From Actinoplanes oryzae (lineage in GTDB: Bacteria; Actinomycetota; Actinomycetes; Mycobacteriales; Micromonosporaceae), in assembly GCF_030757795.1 (NCBI RefSeq), contig NZ_JAUQWH010000037.1, forward strand, positions 1 to 63,049: a stretch of 63,049 nucleotides of DNA, given 5' to 3'. Below are positions 1 to 8,082 of the stretch, piece by piece. A program made the position numbers and the translations under genes. Positions within the stretch are counted from its first letter, which is position 1, and each line of letters begins with the position of its first letter. The notes under the pieces are model-generated. The model worked only from the letters and a program-made list of their open reading frames with translations. It searched no databases and was not told the DNA's origin.

Positions 1-570
1 CGCCCGGCCGCCGACCTTGAACGCCTTGCGCGCCCACCAGGCGAACTCGCCGCCCTCGTACTTGTTGATCGGGTCCTTGGTGCCGTGGATCAGCAGCACC
101 GGCAGCGGCACGGCCGGCGCGTCGGTGACCAGGAAGTTCTCCGGCGCGGGCATGGTCGCCGCGATCACCGTGGCCCCGGCGAGCAGCTCCGGGGCCTCGT
201 GGGCCAGGCGCACGACCAGCTGGCCGCCGTTGGAGTAGCCGACCGCGTAGACCCGGGCGCGGTCGATGCCGTGACTGCCGGCCACCGCGTCGATGAGGGC
301 ACGGGTGAAGGCGACGTCGTCGATGTTGTCCCTGCGCGCCGGGAACGAGCTCTCGCGCCGCCCGTCGTTCCAGTTGCCTTTGTGGCCGTCGGGATAGACG
401 ACCACGGCGTCGAGGGCGTCGTAGGCGTGCCCGGTGAACTCCTGGTGCTTCCGCCCGGTCTGCTTGGACCCGTGGAAGACGATGACCAGGGCCCGGTCCG
501 GCTTGCCGTCGGCCGCACCGGCGATCTCGTACGTCCGGCGGGCCCCGCCCACCTGAATGCTGTCACGCAT
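1..570 (-). CDS. LpqC/PHB-depolymerase-like alpha/beta-hydrolase esterase (3' end cut off by window)
   Basis: The 190 visible codons begin with ATG at 570, seven bases after an AGGAG ribosome binding site; the gene runs out of the window at base 1. The protein reads as an alpha/beta hydrolase: an early strand followed by VFHGS (oxyanion loop), then YPDGHKGNW, then the nucleophile elbow GYSNGG, and later LLIHGTKDPINKY, the usual region of the acid residue. This order is typical of the PHB depolymerase/feruloyl esterase/LpqC family, which cleaves ester bonds in polymers or plant phenolic esters. No signal peptide is visible, so this copy is probably cytoplasmic. It is divergent from a TetR gene and two operator-like dyads lie between them, so the TetR protein probably controls it. 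The substrate cannot be read from sequence. Confidence 0.75.
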   Translation of the reverse strand, partial: MRDSIQVGGARRTYEIAGAADGKPDRALVIVFHGSKQTGRKHQEFTGHAYDALDAVVVYPDGHKGNWNDGRRESSFPARRDNIDDVAFTRALIDAVAGSHGIDRARVYAVGYSNGGQLVVRLAHEAPELLAGATVIAATMPAPENFLVTDAPAVPLPVLLIHGTKDPINKYEGGEFAWWARKAFKVGGRA

Positions 571-586
571 GGCAACTCCTCGAAGG

Positions 587-633
587 GGATAGCTCATCCG
601 TTTTTAGGCTAGCAGAATCGGATGGGCTATCCG
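587..633. promoter_or_regulatory. Two operator-like dyads between esterase and TetR gene
   Basis: GGATAGCTCATCC (587-599) and GGATGGGCTATCC (620-632) are each a GGAT-N5-ATCC dyad. They are also near-perfect inverted copies of each other. Their centres (593 and 626) are 33 bp apart, about three helical turns, so bound dimers would lie on the same DNA face. The position between divergent genes, one of them a TetR regulator, is the usual place for a TetR operator. The site is seen directly; which protein binds it is inferred. Confidence 0.6.
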
Positions 634-647
634 CTACGCTTGTGGGC

Positions 648-1229
648 ATGACCACTGCCCCGCTGCGCAAGGACGCCGCCCGCAACTGGCAGCGCATCGT
701 GGAGGTGGGCCGGCGCCTCGCCGACGCCGGGCTGCCGATCCAGCTCAACGAGGTCGCCCGGGCCGCCGAGGTCGGCGTGGCCACGGTCTACCGGCACTTC
801 CCGACGCCGGAGGCCCTGCTCGAGACCCTCGCCATGCCGGGGCTCGAGGCACAGGTGCGGCAGGCCGAGCAGGCCCTGGCCGGCGACGACCCGTGGGCGG
901 CGCTGCGCGGCTTCCTGCACGCCGGTCTCGAGGTGCAGATCACCGACCCTGCCGTCGCGGCGGCGCTGGCGGCGCCGGAGACCGCGCTGCCGGGCACCGA
1001 GGAGCTGCGGCAGCGTCTCGTCGCGCTCTTCGAGCAGCTGCTCGACCGTGCGCAGGCGGCGGGCGCGACCGATCCGGCCGTGATGGCCGCCGACCTGCGC
1101 CCGCTGATGTGCGGCGTCGCGTTCGCCGCCCGGGTGCATCCCGCCGCGGACGCCGCCGGGCGCGCCGCGACCGCCCACCGCTACCTCGACGTGCTGCTCG
1201 ACGGCCTGCGCACCCGGCCGGTCACCTAG
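648..1229 (+). CDS. TetR-family transcriptional regulator
   Basis: A 193-aa protein from ATG 648; a GTG two codons upstream (642) is the alternative start. Residues about 8-60 form the TetR helix-turn-helix, including LNEVARAAEVGVATVYRHF, the classic recognition helix with its conserved TVYRHF. The remainder is the variable ligand-binding and dimerisation part, with a C-terminal helix pattern like the SbtR/DUF group of actinobacterial TetR proteins. It probably represses itself and the divergent esterase through the paired dyads just upstream. Its last codons overlap the end of the convergent acyltransferase gene by 8 bp. No ligand can be inferred. Confidence 0.9.
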   Translation: MTTAPLRKDAARNWQRIVEVGRRLADAGLPIQLNEVARAAEVGVATVYRHFPTPEALLETLAMPGLEAQVRQAEQALAGDDPWAALRGFLHAGLEVQITDPAVAAALAAPETALPGTEELRQRLVALFEQLLDRAQAAGATDPAVMAADLRPLMCGVAFAARVHPAADAAGRAATAHRYLDVLLDGLRTRPVT

Positions 1230-2340
1230 GCAACGACCGCGCGAGCCGGTCGCGCAGCACGCGGCCGAGCGGCCGTTCCACGTACCGGTGCAGCAGCCAC
1301 GCCGCGCCCGTGACCGCCGCGACGACCAGCAGCAGCACCGCCCAGCGCGGCAGCAGCGGGTGCAGGGCGGCGATCATGGTCCAGCCGATGTACTCGTGCA
1401 GCAGGTACAGCGGGTAGGTCAGGGCTCCCGCGACCGTCAGCCACCGCCAGCGGATGCGGTCGAGGCGGCGGGTGGCGATCAGCGCCATCGCCGCGAAGCA
1501 CAGGGTCACCAGCAGCAGCGCCGGCCAGCCGGCGAGCGGCCGGTCGAGGGTACGCGACACCCGGGCGACCATGCTCGCCACGTGGTGCTGCGCCAGCAGG
1601 TACGACACACCGGTCAGCCCCCAGAGCAGCGGGTGCCCGCCGCTGCGGTGGATCAGATAGAGCGCCAGCCCGGCGACGAAGTACGGCGCGTAGTCGGGCA
1701 TCACGACGACATCGAGCGCGGGCACGTCCGCCTGGTGGGCGACGACCGCGGCGACGAGCCACACCCCACCGAAGACCGCACCCTTGCGTACGCTCAGCCC
1801 GCCGCGCCACGCGAGCAGCACCGCGAACAGCAGGTAGAAGCGCGCCTCCACCCACAACGTCCAGTACACCGCGTCGACCGAGCGCACGCCGAGCGGCTCC
1901 TGCAGCATCGTCAGGTTGACCAGCATGTCGCCGGCCGACACGGGGTCGCGTACCAGGGGCCACAGCGTCAGCACCGCAAAGGTCAGCAGCACCGCCGCCC
2001 AGTACGCCGGGAACAGCCGGGTGACCCGCGAGCGCACGAACTCCCCGGGCGTACGGTCCCACGCGCTCATCGCGATGACGAAGCCGCTGATCAGGAAGAA
2101 GAGCTCCACCCCCAGCCAGCCGTACGAGGCGGCGCGCCACAGCCCCGGGAACGCCACGTCGGAGGTGACCCCCCACGGCTTCGCGCCGCCCCGGTCGTAC
2201 GCCAGGAAGTGATAGCCGACCACCAGGAGCGCGGCCACCAGCCGGAGCCCGTCGAGGACCGCGATCCTGGTACGCACCGGATGCGGCGCCTCGAGCGGGG
2301 CCGGAGGCGGATCGGAGCGTCGCTGGGTGATCAGAACCAT
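1222..2340 (-). CDS. Membrane acyltransferase, OafA/acyltransferase-3 family
   Basis: A 372-aa polytopic membrane protein. The ATG at 2340 places the start just before the RIAVLDGLRLVAALLVVGYHF block, which opens the acyltransferase-3 fold; the GYHF histidine is the conserved catalytic candidate. ELFFLISGFVIAMS further on is the other family signature. About ten hydrophobic segments follow, ending in HRYVERPLGR, the typical end of OafA-like enzymes. These proteins move acyl groups (often acetyl) from cytoplasmic donors to sugars or lipids outside the membrane. The open frame continues upstream to 3099, but that part lies antisense to the next gene and looks like GC-rich noise. The gap of 44 bp from the GGDEF-EAL gene on the same strand permits co-transcription. 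The acceptor is unknown. Confidence 0.85.
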   Translation of the reverse strand: MVLITQRRSDPPPAPLEAPHPVRTRIAVLDGLRLVAALLVVGYHFLAYDRGGAKPWGVTSDVAFPGLWRAASYGWLGVELFFLISGFVIAMSAWDRTPGEFVRSRVTRLFPAYWAAVLLTFAVLTLWPLVRDPVSAGDMLVNLTMLQEPLGVRSVDAVYWTLWVEARFYLLFAVLLAWRGGLSVRKGAVFGGVWLVAAVVAHQADVPALDVVVMPDYAPYFVAGLALYLIHRSGGHPLLWGLTGVSYLLAQHHVASMVARVSRTLDRPLAGWPALLLVTLCFAAMALIATRRLDRIRWRWLTVAGALTYPLYLLHEYIGWTMIAALHPLLPRWAVLLLVVAAVTGAAWLLHRYVERPLGRVLRDRLARSLPR

Positions 2341-2384
2341 GCCTGACACAACCCGGTTGGCGCCCCCGAGGCAACGGGGCCCGG

Positions 2385-4697
2385 TCAGGCGGGCATGAGC
2401 TCGAGCCCCCGGCGCAGCAGCGCGTCGAAGTCGGCGCCGGGGACCGGCCGGCTGAACAGGTAGCCCTGCCCGGCCGGGCAGCCCGCCGCGCGCAGGGCGT
2501 ACCAGTCGCCGGCGTCCTCGACGCCCTCGGCGACCACGCTCATGCCCAGCGAACCGGCCAGCCACAGCACCGCGGAGACGATCGAGGCCTTGCGGGTGTC
2601 GGTGGACAGCCCCTCGACGAACGAGCGGTCGAGCTTGAGCACGTCGGCGGGCACGGACTGCAGCCAGGTCAGCGAGCTGTAGCCGGTGCCGAAGTCGTCC
2701 AGGGCGATGCGGACGCCGAGGTCCTTGATCGCGTGCAGGCGGGCCGAGAGGTCGCCCGAGTCGGCCAGCACGGCGGTCTCGGTGATCTCCAGGACCAGCC
2801 GGGACGGGTCCAGGCCGGGGGCGCGGGACAGCAGGTCGGCCAGCATCGGCACGAAGCCGGGCTCGGCCAGCTGGCGCGGGCTCACGTTGACCGACACGTA
2901 GCCCAGGCCGTCCCACAGCAGCAGGTGCCGCAGCGCGGAGTTGAGCACGTGCTCGCCGAGCGGGATGACCAGGCCGGTCTCCTCGGCGACGCCGACGAAC
3001 TGGCCCGGCGCGAGGATGTGGCCCTCCGGCGTGCGCATGCGCACCAGCGCCTCGGCGCCGGTGATGCGCCCCTCGGCGGACACGATCGGCTGGAACCACA
3101 CCGGCAGCGTGGTGTCCAGGTCGCCGTCGAGGGCCTCGCGCAGGCGGGCCTCGGCGATCAGGCGCTCACGGACGTCGACGCGCATGTCCTCGCTGAACAC
3201 CGCGACGCGGTTGCCGCCGGCGCGCTTGGCCGCGTACATGGCGGTGTCGGCGCACAGGATCGCGTCCTCGGCCTGCTCGGGGCCGTTGGCGACGGCCAGG
3301 CCGATGCTCACGGTCAGGCGCAGCTGCTGGCTGCCGCCGGCGGACACCGGCTCGGCCAGGCTCAGCGTCAGGGCGTGCGCGACGCGGCGGGCGGCCGCGA
3401 CCGGGCCGGGCACGGCGACGACGAACTCGTCGCCGCTGAGCCGCGAGACGAGCGCCTCGGGCGGGACGCAGCCGGCCAGGCGGCCGCCGAGGGCGCGCAG
3501 CACCTCGTCGCCGGCCGCGTGGCCGATCCCGTCGTTGATCGACTTGAACCGGTCGACGTCGAGGTAGAGGACGCTGACCTGGCCCATGCGGTTCATGAGC
3601 AGCGTGGCGAAGTCGGCCTCGAAGCCCGAGCGCGACAGCAGCCCGGTCAGCGCGTCGTGGCGCACCTGGCGCTGCAGCTCGGCCTCCTGCTCGCGCGTCT
3701 GGGTGACGTCGAGGCAGTGGACGAAGATCTGGCGCAGCCGGCCCTCACGGTCGTACAGGCCGGAGCCGTGCGTCTCCACCCACAGGACGGTGTTGTCGTC
3801 GGTGCGCCGGAAGCGGCGGGTGGTGGAGATGGGCTCGCGGCGGGCGGCCAGCTGCTCCAGGAAGGGGATGTTGGCGTCGTCGAGCGCGGTGAGCGGCAGG
3901 TCGGCGAGGCCGAAGCCGGCCGGCAGGCGCAGCGGCAGGCGCAGCCACTGGCGATAGGCGCGGTTGCAGCGGATCAGCCGGCCGTCCGGGGCGAAGACCG
4001 CCGAGGGTACGGGCGTCTCGTCGAAGGCCAGGCTGAGCTGCGCCTGGCTGTCGTCGAGGTTCTCCTGCGCGCGCTTCTCCTCGGTCTCGGTCATCTGCCA
4101 CTGCACGACCTGGAAGGCGGCCGCCAGGAGCACCGCGCCGCCGTGCAGCACGGCCCACAGCCACGGGTGGGTGGTGGCGGAGTGGTGGTCGTACGTGCGG
4201 TCGCTGTCGAGCGTGCCCAGCACCGCGTGGTGCAGCGTGGTGCCGATGAGGAACACCCCGAACGGCGTCCAGTCGCGGTAGAGCGCCAGCGCGGCCACCG
4301 CGATGAAGAACGTGAAGTGCGCCTCGGTCAGCCCGTGCGCCATCGACACGAAGCCGCCGCAGGCCACGGTGAAGCCGATCGCGACGAACGTCGAGGACAG
4401 CCGGCGCTGCTTGAGCGTGACGGCCAGCACGACGCACGGCAGGATGAGCAGGGTGGTCACCAGCCAGCTGCGGTCCAGGCCGTCCTGGAAGACGCCGAAG
4501 CCGGTCAGGCCCGCCACGCAGGCGGCCAGTAGCTGGGTCAGCAGACGGTGCCGGCGGGCCCAGTCCTCGTCTCGAAGACCACCGCCGGTCGGGAGCCAGT
4601 CGCGCCACGCGATCATCCGGGTCAACACATGCTGCAGAATCGGCTCCCCGGCCCGCGGCCTGAGAAAACCGCTCGCATAGGGTACAGGCGTAGTCAC
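2385..4697 (-). CDS. Membrane-anchored PAS-GGDEF-EAL c-di-GMP protein
   Basis: A 770-aa protein starting at GTG 4697. The first ~200 residues hold several hydrophobic segments, followed by a coiled linker, a PAS domain (about 220-335), a GGDEF domain (about 345-505) and an EAL domain (about 515-765). The cyclase signature is RLSGDEF, an accepted active variant, and no RxxD inhibitory site precedes it. The EAL part keeps EALVR, DDFGTGYSS and the catalytic-lysine region VLKLDRSF, so phosphodiesterase activity looks intact. Such hybrids make or degrade c-di-GMP, which governs development and motility in actinomycetes. The start overlaps the promoter region of the divergent SGNH hydrolase. Which activity dominates cannot be told from sequence. 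Confidence 0.93.
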   Translation of the reverse strand: MTTPVPYASGFLRPRAGEPILQHVLTRMIAWRDWLPTGGGLRDEDWARRHRLLTQLLAACVAGLTGFGVFQDGLDRSWLVTTLLILPCVVLAVTLKQRRLSSTFVAIGFTVACGGFVSMAHGLTEAHFTFFIAVAALALYRDWTPFGVFLIGTTLHHAVLGTLDSDRTYDHHSATTHPWLWAVLHGGAVLLAAAFQVVQWQMTETEEKRAQENLDDSQAQLSLAFDETPVPSAVFAPDGRLIRCNRAYRQWLRLPLRLPAGFGLADLPLTALDDANIPFLEQLAARREPISTTRRFRRTDDNTVLWVETHGSGLYDREGRLRQIFVHCLDVTQTREQEAELQRQVRHDALTGLLSRSGFEADFATLLMNRMGQVSVLYLDVDRFKSINDGIGHAAGDEVLRALGGRLAGCVPPEALVSRLSGDEFVVAVPGPVAAARRVAHALTLSLAEPVSAGGSQQLRLTVSIGLAVANGPEQAEDAILCADTAMYAAKRAGGNRVAVFSEDMRVDVRERLIAEARLREALDGDLDTTLPVWFQPIVSAEGRITGAEALVRMRTPEGHILAPGQFVGVAEETGLVIPLGEHVLNSALRHLLLWDGLGYVSVNVSPRQLAEPGFVPMLADLLSRAPGLDPSRLVLEITETAVLADSGDLSARLHAIKDLGVRIALDDFGTGYSSLTWLQSVPADVLKLDRSFVEGLSTDTRKASIVSAVLWLAGSLGMSVVAEGVEDAGDWYALRAAGCPAGQGYLFSRPVPGADFDALLRRGLELMPA

Positions 4698-4723
4698 TAT
4701 CCGTGATCATGAGAGGACACCTC

Positions 4724-5563
4724 GTGCGTCGCTGGCACCTTGCGATCCTGGCCGTTCTCAGCCTGCTGGCGCTGGCCTGCGAGGGCACCGACGGGGCCGC
4801 CCCCGCGCCGACCTCCACCTCCCCATCGCCCCGCCGGCCCCCGACGATGGCCGCGCTCGGGGACTCGATCACCGCCGGGTACGGCAGCTGCGCCGTCTAC
4901 GTGGCGTGCAGCCGCAACTCGTGGAGCGCCGGCGGGTCGGACGACGTCGACAGCCACTACCGGCGGATCAAGGCCCGCTCGGCCAAGGCCAAGGCGCGCA
5001 ACCTGTCCGTACCGGGAGCCGAGTCGGAGGATCTGCGGGCCCAGGCCGCCAACGCCGTGGACGCCCGGGCCGACTACGTGACGATCCTCATCGGGGCCAA
5101 CGACGCCTGCGCCCCGGACACCGACGCGATGACCGGCGTGACCACCTTCCGCAACCGGGTCGACGCCGCCCTGGACCGGCTCAAGGACGGCCTGCCCCGG
5201 GCGCGGGTGCTGATCGTGAGCATCCCGGACCTCTACCGGCTGTGGGAGCTGGGCCACACGTCGCCCGCCGCGGTGGCCGCCTGGGACCGCGGCATCTGCC
5301 CCAGCATGCTCGCCCGCCCCACCTCCACCGCCGCGGCCGACGAGCGGCGCCGCGCCGCGGTGCGCGATCGGATCGAGGACTACAACACGCAGCTGACGCG
5401 CGCGTGCCGGGCGTACGGGAAACGCTGCCGCACCGACGGCGGCGCCGCGCACCGGGTCCGCTTCTCCCTGGACCTGGTGAACAAGGTCGACTACTTCCAC
5501 CCCAACCTCGCCGGGCAGAACACGTTGGCGGATGTCACATGGCCCGGCCGCATCACCTGGTGA
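4724..5563 (+). CDS. Secreted SGNH/GDSL-family esterase lipoprotein
   Basis: A 279-aa protein. GTG 4724 is chosen because GAGAGGA (4711-4717) sits 6 bases before it; the earlier GTG 4703 and ATG 4709 lack a ribosome binding site. The N-terminus is a short basic lipoprotein signal ending in the lipobox LLALAC. After a Thr/Ser/Pro linker come the SGNH blocks: ALGDSITAGYG with the catalytic serine, GANDAC (block III, Asn) and DYFHPN (block V, Asp and His). The fold is therefore complete. Such enzymes hydrolyse acyl esters of carbohydrates or lipids outside the cell. It is divergent from the GGDEF-EAL gene and followed by a chemoreceptor with its own promoter. Substrate unknown. Confidence 0.88.
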   Translation: MRRWHLAILAVLSLLALACEGTDGAAPAPTSTSPSPRRPPTMAALGDSITAGYGSCAVYVACSRNSWSAGGSDDVDSHYRRIKARSAKAKARNLSVPGAESEDLRAQAANAVDARADYVTILIGANDACAPDTDAMTGVTTFRNRVDAALDRLKDGLPRARVLIVSIPDLYRLWELGHTSPAAVAAWDRGICPSMLARPTSTAAADERRRAAVRDRIEDYNTQLTRACRAYGKRCRTDGGAAHRVRFSLDLVNKVDYFHPNLAGQNTLADVTWPGRITW

Positions 5564-5569
5564 CGTTTC

Positions 5570-5597
5570 CTTGAGTCGTCAATAATCTTGCCGACTG
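5570..5597 (+). promoter_or_regulatory. Sigma-28/FliA-like promoter of chemoreceptor gene
   Basis: CTTGA (5570-5574), 15 bases, then GCCGACTG (5590-5597), about 55 bp before the chemoreceptor start. GCCGA is the hallmark -10 start of flagellar sigma-28 promoters. The same arrangement and spacing occurs before the second chemoreceptor (CTTGG-N15-GCCGATTC, 12791-12764) and a diguanylate cyclase (CTCAG-N15-GCCGATGG, 9967-9940). Repetition at three related genes is the main support. Confidence 0.55.
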
Positions 5598-5609
5598 TGC
5601 AGGCAACCG

Positions 5610-5629
5610 GCCCGCAACCCCCCGCGGGC
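5610..5629 (+). other. Small stem-loop in chemoreceptor 5' leader
   Basis: GCCCGC (5610-5615) and GCGGGC (5624-5629) form a perfect 6-bp stem with an 8-base loop in the short leader between the proposed promoter and the ribosome binding site of the chemoreceptor gene. It could modulate translation or be incidental in GC-rich DNA; no known riboswitch motif is matched. Confidence 0.3.
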
Positions 5630-5652
5630 TCAGAAGTGGCGAGGACGGCATC

Positions 5653-7269
5653 ATGCCTGCACGCGCATCGCACCGCACCGGCAACCCGGTGACCCGATGG
5701 TTCGACGACCGCTCCGTAGCCACCAAGGTCTTCGCCGCGGTCGGCACCGTCGCCGTCGCCGCGGTCGCCGCCGGCGCGCTGGCCGTCTCCGGCCTGGCCG
5801 CGGTCTACCAGAGCGGTGCGGACATCGAGAGCGGCAACATGAAGCCGTCCCTGCTGCTGGCCACCCTGCGCGCCGACGCGCTCACCGCACGCATCGCCGT
5901 CCGCGAGATCGCCCTGTCCAGCGACAAGGACGCGGCCCAGACCAAGCTCGACGAGGCCGACGCCGCGGTCGCCGAGGCCGCCGCCGAGTACGCCCCCGGG
6001 GCCGCCGACCCGGCCGCCGTCGCCCAGTTCGAACAGCTCTACGACCAGTACCGGCAGGTGCGCGACGCCTCGCAGATCGCCGCCGCCCGCGCCGGCGACT
6101 ACGACCTGTTCGAGCAGGTGGCCGCCGGCCAGGCCAACCCCATCATGAACAAGGCCATGGCGGCCCTCGACCAGGCGGCCGCCGCGGAGACCGCCGAGGC
6201 CGCCGCCAAGGTGGCGTCCGCCCGGCAGGAGTACGAGACCACCCGCACCCGGCTCGTCCTGGTCCTCGGCCTCGGCGTGCTGCTCGGCCTGCTCGCCGGC
6301 TGGTACACCGTGCGCCGCATCATCGGCCCGCTGCGCCGCGTCAGCACCGTGCTGACCGGCATGGCCGGCGGCGACCTGACCCGCACGGCCGCCACCGGCA
6401 CCCGCGACGAGATCGGCCGCATGGCGACCGCCCTGGACAAGGCCACCGCCGGCGTACGGGAGACCGTGGCCGCCGTCGCGAGCACCGCCGGCACCGTCGC
6501 GGGCTCCGCCGCGTCGCTCGCCGAGACCAGCACCACCGTCGCCGCCACCGCCGAGACCACCTCGGCCCGCTCCCAGACCGTCGCCGACGCCGCCAACGAG
6601 ATCTCCGCCAACGTCCACGGCGTGGTCGCCGGCGCCGAGCAGATGTCCGCCTCGATCCGCGAGATCGCCCAGTCCGCCGCCCAGGCCGCCGAGGTCGCCG
6701 CCGCCGCGGTGTCCGCCGCCTCGACCGCCTCGATGACGGTCCAGCAGCTCGACGCCTCCAGCACCGAGATCGGCAACGTGCTCAACCTCATCACCTCGAT
6801 CGCCGGCCAGACCAACCTGCTGGCCCTGAACGCCACCATCGAGGCCGCCCGCGCCGGCGAGGCGGGCAAGGGCTTCGCCGTGGTCGCCTCCGAGGTCAAG
6901 GACCTCGCCCAGGAGACAGCCAAGGCCACCGAGGACATCGCCGGACGCGTCGAGGCCATCCAGGCCGACGCCCGAGCCGCCGCCCTGTCCATCGGCGAGA
7001 TCAGCACGGTCATCGAACGCATCAACGATTTCCAGACCACCATCGCCACCGCCGTCGAGGAACAGACCGCCGTCACCGGCGAGATCAGCCGCAACGTCGC
7101 CCACGCCGCCAGCGGCACCGACCAGATCGCCGGCACCATCGCCGGCGTCGCCGAGGCCTCGGCCGCCACCAGCACCGGCATGCACCGCACCCAAGGCGCC
7201 ACCGCCGACCTGGCCCAGGCCGCCGCCGGCCTGCAGACCCTGGTCGCCCGCTTCCGCTACCAGAACTGA
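5653..7269 (+). CDS. Methyl-accepting chemotaxis protein
   Basis: A 538-aa receptor; ATG 5653 follows GCGAGGAC. Residues about 25-50 are the first membrane helix, followed by a ~150-residue Ala-rich four-helix-bundle sensor, a second membrane helix around 200-220 ([20 protein letters not shown]), a HAMP domain starting [10 protein letters not shown], and a long cytoplasmic coiled coil. The hairpin tip has the highly conserved [18 protein letters not shown] followed by [15 protein letters not shown], the surface that binds CheA and CheW. It therefore controls flagellar rotation through the CheA-CheY pathway. It is probably transcribed from the sigma-28-like promoter upstream and ends at a strong terminator. 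The ligand is unknown; no cache domain is visible. Confidence 0.96.
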   Translation: MPARASHRTGNPVTRWFDDRSVATKVFAAVGTVAVAAVAAGALAVSGLAAVYQSGADIESGNMKPSLLLATLRADALTARIAVREIALSSDKDAAQTKLDEADAAVAEAAAEYAPGAADPAAVAQFEQLYDQYRQVRDASQIAAARAGDYDLFEQVAAGQANPIMNKAMAALDQAAAAETAEAAAKVASARQEYETTRTRLVLVLGLGVLLGLLAGWYTVRRIIGPLRRVSTVLTGMAGGDLTRTAATGTRDEIGRMATALDKATAGVRETVAAVASTAGTVAGSAASLAETSTTVAATAETTSARSQTVADAANEISANVHGVVAGAEQMSASIREIAQSAAQAAEVAAAAVSAASTASMTVQQLDASSTEIGNVLNLITSIAGQTNLLALNATIEAARAGEAGKGFAVVASEVKDLAQETAKATEDIAGRVEAIQADARAAALSIGEISTVIERINDFQTTIATAVEEQTAVTGEISRNVAHAASGTDQIAGTIAGVAEASAATSTGMHRTQGATADLAQAAAGLQTLVARFRYQN

Positions 7270-7284
7270 CCCGCAACGCCAGCA

Positions 7285-7309
7285 CGCCCCGGCCCTTGCG
7301 GCCGGGGCG
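7285..7309 (+). terminator. Stem-loop terminator after chemoreceptor gene
   Basis: CGCCCCGGCC (7285-7294) and GGCCGGGGCG (7300-7309) form a perfect 10-bp stem with a 5-base loop, 16 bases after the stop codon. The following bases are only mildly T-rich, as is usual for actinomycete terminators. Confidence 0.75.
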
Positions 7310-7391
7310 TTCCGCGTTCGTGCTAGACAGTGCCGGTGAATCGCCGTCCGTGCCGCGGGCACACGGCCCTACCGGACGGTGAGTGTCAGTC

Positions 7392-8063
7392 ATGGAGCAC
7401 GTCAGGCCCGCCGCGGCGGCGACCGATCGGATCCCGCTCGTCTACCGGGTGGTCATGGCGGCCGTGGGGCCGGTCATCCGCTGGTGGGGCCGTCTCGAGG
7501 TGACCGGCCTGCACCATCTTCCGGCGCACGGCGCGACGATCGTCGCGGCCAATCACGACAGCGCGTGGGACCCCCTGGTCATCGCGTTCGCCGCCCGCCG
7601 GCACCGGCAGATCCGGGCCCTCGCCAAGGCGTCGTTGTGGAAGAACCCGCTGGTGGGCCGCGTGCTCGACGGCATGGGCCAGATCCCCGTCCGGCGCGAT
7701 CAGGCCAACGCCGACGCGCTCGGCACCGCGGAGCGGATCCTCACCGCCGGCGGCTGCCTCGGCATCTTCCCCGAAGGCAGCCGCGCCCAGGGCCGCCGGC
7801 TGCGGGCCCGCACCGGCGTCGGGCGCCTCGCCCATGCCGTGCCGCAGGCCCGGATCGTGTGCGCGGCAGTGTCCGGCACCGTCGACATCGCCCGCTTCCC
7901 GCGCCGCCCCCGCCTCGCGGTCACCTTCTTCGAGCCCACTGCGGCGCCGCCGGCCGAGACCGTGCCCGAGCTGTCCGCCCGGCTGACCGCCGAGCTCCGC
8001 GCCGTGGCGCCGCTCCCTCCGGTGGAGCCGGCCGGCCGGGCTGTCCCGGGCGACCAGATCTGA
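7392..8063 (+). CDS. Lysophospholipid acyltransferase (PlsC family)
   Basis: A 223-aa protein from ATG 7392, with GGTGAG eight bases upstream; GTG 7383 is possible but lacks a site. It holds the acyltransferase motif I NHDSAWD (NHx4D, catalytic His-Asp), the GQIPVRRD region of motif II, and motif III FPEGSRA, which binds the glycerol phosphate. The length is normal for 1-acylglycerol-3-phosphate acyltransferases, which make phosphatidic acid at the inner membrane face. Actinomycete genomes carry many PlsC paralogues, so the acceptor could differ. It lies alone between a chemoreceptor terminator and a convergent diguanylate cyclase, whose stop is 20 bp away. Confidence 0.88.
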   Translation: MEHVRPAAAATDRIPLVYRVVMAAVGPVIRWWGRLEVTGLHHLPAHGATIVAANHDSAWDPLVIAFAARRHRQIRALAKASLWKNPLVGRVLDGMGQIPVRRDQANADALGTAERILTAGGCLGIFPEGSRAQGRRLRARTGVGRLAHAVPQARIVCAAVSGTVDIARFPRRPRLAVTFFEPTAAPPAETVPELSARLTAELRAVAPLPPVEPAGRAVPGDQI

Positions 8064-8082
8064 GCGGGCGCCGCCGGCCCGG

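Noticed and set aside
5598..5652. c-di-GMP riboswitch in the chemoreceptor leader
   Set aside because: A GTGCAGGCAACC string recalls the GEMM motif, but the second helix, the tetraloop and the conserved GGGACGCAAAGCC core are missing and the leader is too short.
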